From: Perognathus longimembris pacificus
Lineage: Eukaryota; Chordata; Mammalia; Rodentia; Heteromyidae
Length of the DNA stretch: 64,000 nt
Reading direction: 5' to 3'
Assembly: GCF_023159225.1 (NCBI RefSeq)
Contig: NC_063171.1
Coordinates: 6,596,386 to 6,660,385 of the forward strand
Shown here: positions 56,853 through 64,000 of the stretch, piece by piece
Layout: each line of letters begins with the position of its first letter
Position numbering within the stretch: position 1 is the stretch's first letter
The notes under the pieces: model-generated
What the model was told of the DNA's origin: nothing
Database searches by the model: none
The model's input: the letters and a program-made list of their open reading frames with translations, nothing else
Translations under genes and position numbers: made by a program

Positions 56853-57540
56853 AACTGAACTTTCGTATCTTTTGACCAGCATCTCTGTAATGCCTCATAA
56901 TCACCATCTTATCTTTACTTCTGAGTTCAACTTTTTCAGATTTCCAACTAGGACTAGGATCATGTGGTACTTTTTTTTTTTTTTGCATATAGCTTATGGT
57001 ATTAAATGCAACATAATGATTTCCAGTTCCATCCATGTTCTCACAAATGACAGGATGTTCTCTTTTTGAAGGCTGTATACCATTCCACAGTGATTATGTA
57101 ATACTGTTTATCAGTTGATGAATACTTAGGTTGCTTCCATTACATAGATATTGTGATTAGTGCCACAGTGAACATGGGAATACGGTTATCTCTTCAACAT
57201 ACTGATTGAATTCCTCTGGATATGCCCCCAGTAGTGAGGTAGTTTTTGAATAATAACCCCCTTTCAGAAGTGGTTTTCTTCTATTCTGTAGGCTGTCTCT
57301 TCACTTTGTTGATTGTTTCCTTTGCTTTGTCAAAACTTTTTTATTTTGATGCAATCCCATTTTCTGTTTTTGCTTATACTACCTATGAGTTTGAGATTAT
57401 GTCCACAAAACTCATTGTTGAGATTGATGTTAGGAAGCATCACCCCCATGCTTGCTTTCAGTAGTTTCACAGCTTCAGGAATTACAGTTAAGTCTTCAGT
57501 CCATTTTGAGTTGATTTGTATCTATGCTGTGAGGTAAGGG
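56853..57540 (-). mobile_element. Old L1 ORF2 end/3'UTR (antisense)
   Basis: ATTTCCAGTTCCATCCATGT, CACAGTGAACATGGGAATAC and TCAGTCCATTTTGAGTTGAT are the reverse of L1M 3' sequence. The frame is broken. Confidence 0.75.
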
Positions 57541-58569
57541 CCCCTTGAATGGGCTTCTGAAATAGAAATAGGAATGCATAAAGATGAGCAGCCTGACCAT
57601 GTAATCAAGTCACAAGATTTGGTTAATCAAAGGTAGCAGGGAGTGAATGAGACATCTCTGTCCCAGGGAGAAGTCCCTCCTGCCTGGGAGGTGGGCACCC
57701 AGTGTGGTGGCTATGCAGAACTGCAGAACTGGCTGGGTCTGTACTGTCTCAGGCCAGACGCCCACCAGAGGCCAGGGTGGCAGCTGCATTGAGCCTGGCA
57801 GCAGGTGCACTGTGTGCAGCAGGCAGCTGGTCCTGTGGGTGGGGACTGTGCCATGTGGTGCCAGGCTGATGGGCCACAGGTTTGGGGTGACAGGCTGTGT
57901 GGGTAGACACCAACCACCCCAGGCCAGTGCAAGGCTGAGGCAGGTGAGAGAATGGGTGACAGGCCTGTACCACTTGCTGACTTTAGGTAACCCCTGCCCC
58001 AGGAGTGCCTATCGTGGGCCTGCAACCACCCACCAGACCAGGGCATTGGTTTTGTTTGTGGAGTGCCCATGGGGTGGGCATGCCGTCAGTCACTTAGGAT
58101 TGCTGCCTGCCTCCCATTTTGTGAAGTGGTTGGATCCCAAATCTAAGCCCCCTCCTCCTTACTTCTCCTGTGTGCTGAGGTGCAAGCCTTGGGTGTCCCT
58201 GGACTTAGCATGAGTGACATCCAGATAGGACATCCAGATGTCCTATCAATAAGCTAGAGTACGTTGGGCATTCTCCTGTAGCTGAGCCACACAGCGCAGC
58301 CCAGCTGCCCTCACCCAAGCTCTGAGCATTCACATTAGCTTACAGCCTGTCTTAAAGAGTATTGAGAAGTAGCTGAGGTGATCTGAAAACACTGGCAGCA
58401 TGCATGCTGCAGTGCCAGCATCCTCAGGTTCAGGACTGGTGAGGAACCCAGTGCTATGCCCTGTATCATGAGGGAAGACCATACTGCATCAGCCCAGGAA
58501 AAGGTGAAAAACAAAACTCAGAAGAGTAGTTTCTGCTGCATTCACATCAGTGCATTCAAGAACCATCTT

Positions 58570-58740
58570 TACGTCTGTATTTTTGTTTGTCTTGGAGCAG
58601 GATCTCACTTCGTAGCCCAGGCTGGCCCTGAACTTGTTATATAGCCCAAGCAAACATCTCCCATGAATTTGTGATTGTTCTGCCTTGCCTCCTACATGCT
58701 GGGATTGCAGGTGTGAACCACCATACCTGGCTATGGCCTG
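58570..58740 (-). mobile_element. B1 element (antisense)
   Basis: GATCTCACTTCGTAGCCCAG...GCTGGGATTGCAGGTGTGAA...CATACCTGGCT reads as a reverse B1/7SL-derived SINE. Confidence 0.65.
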
Positions 58741-58754
58741 CATTTGTAGAGAGA

Positions 58755-59045
58755 AGTGGCAGATGTCTTAGTCTGCTCAGAGTGCTGTCATGAATCACAA
58801 GAATGTTTGTTCACAGATGTCGAGGCTGGAAGCCCCATGTCAACATGTTTCAGATTTTAAGACTTGTAATGACTGTACTCTGGCTCAGGCTGCCCTTTGC
58901 CCTGTGCCCTCACGTGGAGGGAGCTGATATTCCTCTTACAAAGGCTTTGTTCCCACTCATGATGGGCCACTTGCTAATGTATCACCTTGGAAGATTGAGT
59001 TTCAACATAGGAATTTGAGGAGGACACAAACATTCAGACCAAATT
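58755..59045 (-). mobile_element. MaLR-type LTR relic (antisense)
   Basis: TGTCTTAGTCTGCTCAGAGT, GGCTGGAAGCCCCATGTCAA and GGAGGACACAAACATTCAGA match the reverse of an MLT1/MST-like LTR. Non-coding. Confidence 0.6.
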
Positions 59046-59154
59046 AAGGGGCTGATTTGCAAATGTTATACCTCTGTCAATCTAGAAATACAGCCATGGC
59101 TGGTTCTATCTTTCCTTGTCTTTAACAATGATATCATTGAACTTTTTTTGTGTG

Positions 59155-59373
59155 GGTTTTTTTTGTTTTGTGTTGTTGTTTTTGGCCAGTCCTGGGGCTT
59201 GGACTCAGGGTCTGAGCACTGTCCCTGGCTTCTTTTTGCTCAAGGCTAGCACTCTACCACTTGAGCCACAGCACCACTTCTGACTTTTTCTACATATGTG
59301 ATATTGAGGAGTCGAACCCAGGGCTTCATATATGTGAGGCAAGCACTCTACCACTAGGCCGTATTCCCAGCCC
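59155..59373 (-). mobile_element. IDL-Geo-like SINE, full length
   Basis: A minus-strand dimer with a TTTTGTTTTGTGTTGTTGTT tail side. The head is complete (CGTATTCCCAGCCC). It is the first IDL-Geo-like copy after a 16-kb gap. Confidence 0.85.
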
Positions 59374-59804
59374 TCATCAAACATTTTGATTTATATTTAC
59401 CTGGTGGATAAATGGTACTAGAGTACCACTTACACTCAGGGTTTCATGCTTGCCAAACAGACTTTAACCACTCTCCCAGACCTTTATGCTTTCTGTATAT
59501 TTCAGATGGGGGTCTCAATTTTATTTATTTATTTATTAAATTTATTCCAGGGCTGGTCTTGGACCATGTAGCTGACTTAACAGGTATATACCATCATGCC
59601 CAACTTGTGGGTTGAGATGGAGTCTCACTAACTTTTTGGCCTGGCTTGCTTCTAATTGCAACCCTCACAATCTCCTCCCCCAAAGGCTGTAACAACAAGG
59701 CATGTGCCGCCATGACTGGGCTTCAGGGGTGTTTTCCTGCAGTGAGACTGAATATATTCTCAGAAGTTCTAAGACTTAATTGTATCCTCTTCCTTTGATT
59801 GTGT

Positions 59805-60060
59805 GCTTATGTCCTTTATTTTATATTTTATTTTTTAACTGATATGTAAAACATGAAAATAGTACATATTAATGGGGAACCATGCAATGTTTTAATGTAC
59901 ATATGTGTTATGTAATGTTTATACATGTCTTCTCAAAATTTTACCAGTTCTTAATAGTGAAACCATTCAAAATCTTTCTAGCTTTTTGAGATATACAATA
60001 CATTATTGTTACCTAGAGTCAAATGACCCACTAGAACTTTTTATTCCTTCTTACTCCTAT
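59805..60060 (-). mobile_element. Old L1 3'UTR (antisense)
   Basis: CATGCAATGTTTTAATGTAC, GTGAAACCATTCAAAATCTT and GATATACAATACATTATTGT are typical of the reverse of an L1M 3'UTR. Confidence 0.6.
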
Positions 60061-60075
60061 CTACTTTGTCCTTTT

Positions 60076-60266
60076 GTTGCCAGTTTTGGGGCTTGAACTC
60101 AGGGCCTGGACTCTGTCCCTGAGCTTCTTTTGCTTAAGGCTAGCACTCTACCACTTGAGCCACAGAACTACTTCCAGCTTTTTCTGTTTATATGGTACTG
60201 AGGAATTGAACCCAGGGCTTCATGCATGCTAGGCAAGCACTCTACCACTAAGCCACATTCCCAGCC
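60076..60266 (-). mobile_element. IDL-Geo-like SINE
   Basis: A full minus-strand dimer (GCCAGTTTTGGGGCTTGAAC...CACATTCCCAGC) beside target copies TCTACTTTGTC (60060-60070) and CTCTACCTTGTC (60267-60278). Confidence 0.85.
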
Positions 60267-60283
60267 CTCTACCTTGTCTTTTT

Positions 60284-60341
60284 TTTTTTTTTCTCAAATT
60301 TTTATTATCAAACTGATGTACAGAGAGGTTACAGTATCATA
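60284..60341 (-). mobile_element. 58-bp 5'-truncated L1 insertion
   Basis: A T-run, then TTTATTATCAAACTGATGTA and CAGAGAGGTTACAG. It is flanked by CTCTACCTTGTCTTTTT at 60267-60283 and 60342-60358, so it is a separate, very short L1 insertion of the rodent-type 3' end. Confidence 0.75.
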
Positions 60342-62866
60342 CTCTACCTTGTCTTTTTAAAACGGATTCCGATGGCTATTTGTTTGCCTACATGCATGAA
60401 GTTGGTTTTTGCTCTGGGATTTAACTTGTAAACAATTTCCCCAATAATGCCATTTGCCCATTCACACTTGCAACTCTATGCTTTTATTTTCCCTCTCATC
60501 TCTGACTGTGGATGTAGAAAAAGCAGTCATCTCCATTCTAAGATGATCTTAGGAGCCTCATTCATTCCCCAGCACTTCTGTGATCATATTTGCATTTGAG
60601 GTTTATGGCCTGGGAGCCCCGGGCTCTGACTGGAGGGTCTGAACCTCCTTTCCAGGCCTTTGACCTCCTCCATGGAGCTCCACAAACCTCCCAGCCCCAG
60701 CTCTGTTCCCGCACATTTGTGTGTTGTTACTCTGCTTTAGGATGAGAGCTTCCTAGAGCACTGCACCCTCAATTCACCCTCAAGTGTTAAGAGGTCCTAG
60801 GACAGGAGCTAGAGGGAGGAAAAGGCCATCCTAGGGGTTTCCTAACCCCTCCCCCCCCCCGTCATTTTTAGGATGAGACATGCTTGTCAAAGGAATCAGG
60901 GGGATTCTATTTTCAGTCTCCTCATAGGCAGAACATAGATGGATGCTATCCTGACATCTGGCTGGCTGGTATCAGGGCAAGTATTTCTTGGCAAGCACTT
61001 TCCTCATTCCCCTTCCCACCCCCTTCCTTCTTTCTTCCTCCTCTGCCTATCTCCTATGTCCTTCTTCCTGCCCACAGCCTCAGTTGCACTTGGCAAATGG
61101 TCCCTGGTCTCCTCTCAAGGGCCTTGGCCATACAGAGCAGTCATGATACAGGGGTGTCTGGAGAATGCGGGCCATGGCATGTGGAGGCCTTTCTCTGAGG
61201 TCTCCACCCTCTACACTGCCTTTGATTTTGGGGAGTAGCAGTACCTATCTTGGTTTCTGTTGTGCTCAGCAGCCCTTAGGTCTCTTCCCTCCCCGCCCCC
61301 CCTCTCCCGATTTCCTCTGCACCCTTCTCTTGGTGGGAAGTTCATCTGTAGTCTCTGAGGAATGCTGAGGCTTGGACACTTGTGTGGTGAGCTTGGTCAC
61401 TGGACAAGGCCTGGATGTCCACAAAGTGGCTCTTGACTCTCCTGGAGGGGACCTTTGCTCAGCTCCTTCTGAGACTCCCTGAGCTTTTGAGATGAAGGCC
61501 TTGCCCTTGGTGGGGTACAAGCCTTCTGGCCTTGCCTAACCATCCTCCTAACCCAAGAGGCCTCTCTAATCTTGAGAGCTCCCATCTCACAAATACCTCC
61601 TTCCCATGGCTCTGACCCCCCCCCCCACTCTCCCTGCACCTTTGAGGTCCTGCCCCATCCTTTCTGCATCCCCAAGTTCCTACCCTCTCACCTCTGCATC
61701 CTTAAGGCCCTGTCTACTCACCTCTGCATATTCTTCCACAGACCCCATGCTCATAGAGCAGATGACATTGTAGCCCCCCTACATGGAGCTCAGCTAAAGC
61801 TGTATTCCATCTTGTTCACAGAGGAGATTAGAGCCAGAAAGGTTATTTCCAGTGATGATCTTGGGGAGTGTCTCTGAATCCTGCTCACATGCTGGTGCCT
61901 TTCTGTCTCCAGGGCTCAAGGCCTAGGAATATTTGGCTCAAGGCGGACATGCCTAGGGCCTGGATGTTCAGTCCCTGTATCTGCGGTTGCTATGGCCTGT
62001 AGATGAAAGCACAATTGGCAGAACTCAGATGGTCAGTTGTGGGATGGAGCAGGGATGTGGGGAATGACAAGATGACTGCACCCATAGGGGGTCAAGGCTG
62101 AGGCATTGATGCTGGTGGCTGTGTCATGGGGAGGGGGGAAGTAAGAAGAGCCCCTGAAGGGTCAGTCTAGGATGAGAATGTTCCTCAGATGGGGGCTGGT
62201 ATTCTTGATGGGGATGTCCAGGAGTCTGCTGTGGAGACTAAAAGGCTGGGGAGATGGGGGTCAGGCATGCCTGAGACTGGCGGAAGGTGCATGGCTAGAA
62301 GGTACAGATGAGACCTCTAGAATTGTAGCTAGAGCTCTCTGGGCCTGATATAAAGAGTTGGGGCCCACTGGCCCAACCTGTAGGAGGTTATCTGGAGACT
62401 GTCTTTCCCCTTGTCCCCTGCACCCTTCTCCCTTGCACAGGTTGCAGGAGGGTAGAGAGGGCAGAGGGCCAGGCTCTCTTCTGAGGGTCACAGCACCAGC
62501 TGGTGATAGTAGTGAGTGCAGAGGCTGGAGAACCCTAGGTTGCGGGAGCTGTGTTGGAATGGAGTCTTTATTCACCTAGACTGGTGTCAGCCGTGTTCCC
62601 TGAAATGGTCAGGGATAGATTGGAAGCAGATAGCCATGTGGAGGCCATGTTCAGGGCAGTGATGTGAGGGCCAAGGGAGTGCATGGGGGTCTGGAGGCAT
62701 CCAGGAGCAAGTAGGGCAGTGTGTAGTTGGGCCAGTGAGGGTCCTTGTGTCCTGCTTGAGTTCCCTGAGCTACTACCCTCTCTGGCCCATCCCTGTATGC
62801 TGGCTCTTCTGTCCCCTGGAAGGTCTATCTTCTGGGGCCAGGGCTCACGCTCATTTCTCCCCCCAG

Positions 62867-63123
62867 ACTGACAGGCAGTGAGCCCCTGACCATCCTCCCT
62901 CTGACCTTGGAGCCAGAAACAGCTGCCCAGGCACACTATAAGGCTTGTGACCGGCTGAAGCTGGAGCGAAAGCAGCGTCGCATGTGCCGCCGGGATCCGG
63001 GCGTGGCCGAGACACTGGTGGAGGCTGTGAGCATGAGTGCACTTGAGTGCCAGTACCAGTTCCGCTTTGAGCGTTGGAACTGCACCCTGGAAGGCCGTTA
63101 CCGCGCTAGCCTGCTCAAGCGAG
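62867..63123 (+). CDS. WNT9A: WNT9A coding exon 2
   Basis: The acceptor TTTCTCCCCCCAG ends at 62866 and the donor GTGAGT starts at 63124. The exon is 257 bp and its first base completes Gly32. It then reads [20 protein letters not shown], later [20 protein letters not shown], and ends ASLLKR plus one base. It carries conserved early Wnt cysteines and the glycosylation sequon in RFERWNCT, the paralogous position to N87 of WNT3[21 protein letters not shown] distinguishes WNT9A from the WNT3 family and is almost identical to the mammalian orthologues. Exons 3 and 4, with the lipidation Ser and the Cys-rich domain, lie past the right edge. Confidence 0.96.
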
Positions 63124-63301
63124 GTGAGTGCCACCAGGCCCTGCCAGGACCGGGCCTCGGGCACATCCCTAATGTATGTCCATCCCAGGGAAGGCAGAGA
63201 GGGTAGGTGGGGTTCCTTGCCTCCCACCCTGGGCACGCCCTCCTTCTGACTCCACCCCTCCACTCCAGAGGTGACTTGGTGACCAGATTTGCTCAGATTT
63301 G

Positions 63302-63341
63302 AGGCAAGCACTCTTGCCACTAGGCCATATTCCCAGCCCCA
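63302..63341 (-). mobile_element. Tailless 40-bp SINE-head insertion
   Basis: On the minus strand it reads TGGGGCTGGGAATATGGCCT followed by AGTGGCAAGAGTGCTTGCCT: only the 5' head of the left monomer, stopping near the anticodon-loop position, with no right monomer and no A-tail. A perfect 17-bp duplication, AGATTTGCTCAGATTTG, flanks it at 63285-63301 and 63342-63358. Confidence 0.85.
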
Positions 63342-63449
63342 AGATTTGCTCAGATTTGGACAGGGCACAAGATGGGCCTCTCTTGACTCTGCCCACTTGG
63401 AAGTACAAGGTCTTATGGGAACTTCTGCACAGACTGCTTTAAAAATTGG

Positions 63450-63970
63450 AGACCTTGGCTCACATCTATAAACATACCTACTCGTGAGGATCATTAGTTT
63501 GAAGCTTTTTAGGCAGAAAAGTTCCATAGGACTCTTATTTCCAATTAACTAGCACGAAGCTTCAGATGGAGGTGTGGCTCAAGCCTTGAGTTAAAAAGCC
63601 AAGCACATATCTATAATCCTAGCTACTCAGGAGGCTGAGATCTGAAGATTGTGGTTCAAAGCCAGCCTGGGCAGGAAAGTCTATGAGACTCTTATCTCCA
63701 ATTAATCACCAGAAAACTGGAAATGGCACTGTGGCTCAAAGTGGTAGAGAGACGGCCTTGAGTGGAAAAAGCTCAGGGACAGCCCCTAGGCCCTGAGGTC
63801 AAGTCCCACAAAAAAGCTTAAGTAGAGTTGTGGCTCAAGTGGTAGATTGATAGCCTTAAAGCTCATGAACAGTGTTCAAGTCCTGGGTTCAAGCCCCAGG
63901 ACCAGTGCATGCACAAATATACACAAAAGCCAAGCAAGAGTGCAAGCCCTGAGTTCAAACCCCAGCACTG
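63450..63970 (+). mobile_element. B1-like/Geo-like SINE nested in an older copy
   Basis: An older copy (63450-63598, resuming about 63820-63970) is interrupted by a fuller copy (about 63599-63819: ATCTATAATCCTAGCTACTC ... GTGGCTCAAAGTGGTAGAGA). Right-monomer motifs appear three times. Confidence 0.65.
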
Positions 63971-64000
63971 GTGCCTACTGCGCCCCCCCCCCCCAACACA

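Larger units (their letters stand above)
44536..62866 (+). other. WNT9A: WNT9A intron 1
   Basis: This 18.3-kb intron has donor GTAGGT and acceptor CCCCAG. The first 600 bp are still in the CpG island. Up to about 55 kb the only clear repeat blocks are the GT/AC palindrome at 45999-46058, an antisense L1 fragment at 47520-48320, and a TG-rich low-complexity stretch at 52820-53150. L1 and LTR relics and SINEs follow from 54 to 60.4 kb. Single-copy-looking stretches include 45.1-46.0, 46.1-47.5, 48.5-52.8, 53.2-54.0, 57.6-58.5 and 60.4-62.86 kb. Confidence 0.85.
63124..64000 (+). other. WNT9A: WNT9A intron 2 (partial)
   Basis: This is the start of intron 2 after the GTGAGT donor. It contains a 40-bp SINE-head insertion (63302-63341) and, from about 63450, an old B1-like/Geo-like SINE interrupted by a younger copy of the same kind. 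It ends near the window edge with a run of 12 C (63983-63994). No exon is visible. Confidence 0.8.

Noticed and set aside
62568..63527. Long minus-strand open frame (319 codons) opposite WNT9A exon 2
   Set aside because: It is antisense to a real exon, includes SINE-derived residues and shows no protein-family signature. It is a shadow frame.
1..64000. CRISPR arrays, operons, insertion sequences, phage or plasmid features
   Set aside because: The window is spliced mammalian nuclear DNA; its repeats are SINE, LINE, LTR and simple repeats. No bacterial architecture is present.

Overview
The window is nuclear DNA from a placental mammal, almost certainly a rodent. It holds the 5' parts of two developmental signalling genes in divergent, head-to-head order. 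WNT3A is on the minus strand (coding exon 1 at 20204-20274, exon 2 at 4853-5094). WNT9A is on the plus strand (coding exon 1 at 44441-44535, exon 2 at 62867-63123). All four exons have consensus splice sites, keep phase across the introns and encode recognisable Wnt protein. Both genes run off the window: WNT3A exons 3-4 lie beyond the left edge and WNT9A exons 3-4 beyond the right edge. The WNT3A-WNT9A pairing is the conserved mammalian arrangement (human 1q42). I see no other protein-coding gene; the remaining open frames are repeats, GC-rich antisense shadows or chance.

Layout. 1-4852 is WNT3A intron 2, mostly an old L1 ORF2/3' fossil broken up by SINEs. 5095-20203 is WNT3A intron 1 (15.1 kb), relatively repeat-poor, ending in a CpG-rich zone (about 18.4-20.2 kb). 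About 20.2-20.65 kb is the GC-rich, TATA-less WNT3A promoter. The intergenic region (20275-44440; 24.2 kb between start codons) has repeat-dense blocks at 21.4-21.9, 24.4-25.2, 26-34 and 35-37.7 kb, with single-copy stretches between them. The WNT9A CpG island spans about 43.7-45.1 kb and carries a TATA-like box and poly-C tracts. WNT9A intron 1 (44536-62866; 18.3 kb) is strikingly free of young SINEs until 59 kb. Intron 2 starts at 63124.

Organism. The young SINE is a dimer. Its left monomer is tRNA-Ala/ID-like and its right monomer carries the motif GTGGCTCAAGTGGTAGAG. This fits the IDL-Geo SINE reported, as I recall, from geomyoid rodents (kangaroo rats, pocket mice, pocket gophers). A second dimer joins a 7SL/B1-like left part to the same right monomer. 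The WNT3A exon 2 reading (VAEGVKAGIQ, SNSLAIFGPV) is also rodent-like. A geomyoid or related castorimorph rodent is my best inference, not proven.

The two genes encode secreted, lipid-modified Wnt ligands: WNT3A is a classical beta-catenin activator, and WNT9A acts in joint, limb and hematopoietic development. They probably share a regulatory neighbourhood. Candidate regulatory sequences include both CpG islands, a CTCF-like site and GC boxes at WNT3A, a perfect CRE at 24016-24023, and AT-rich homeobox-type motifs in WNT3A intron 1. I found no undescribed gene system. The most unusual items are a 40-bp tailless SINE-head insertion with a perfect 17-bp target duplication (63285-63358), a perfect (GT)n-GCGCGC-(AC)n palindrome in WNT9A intron 1, a (TG)n-(CG)n tract beside WNT3A exon 1, a strong upstream ORF over the WNT9A start, and a right SINE monomer that itself looks tRNA-derived.
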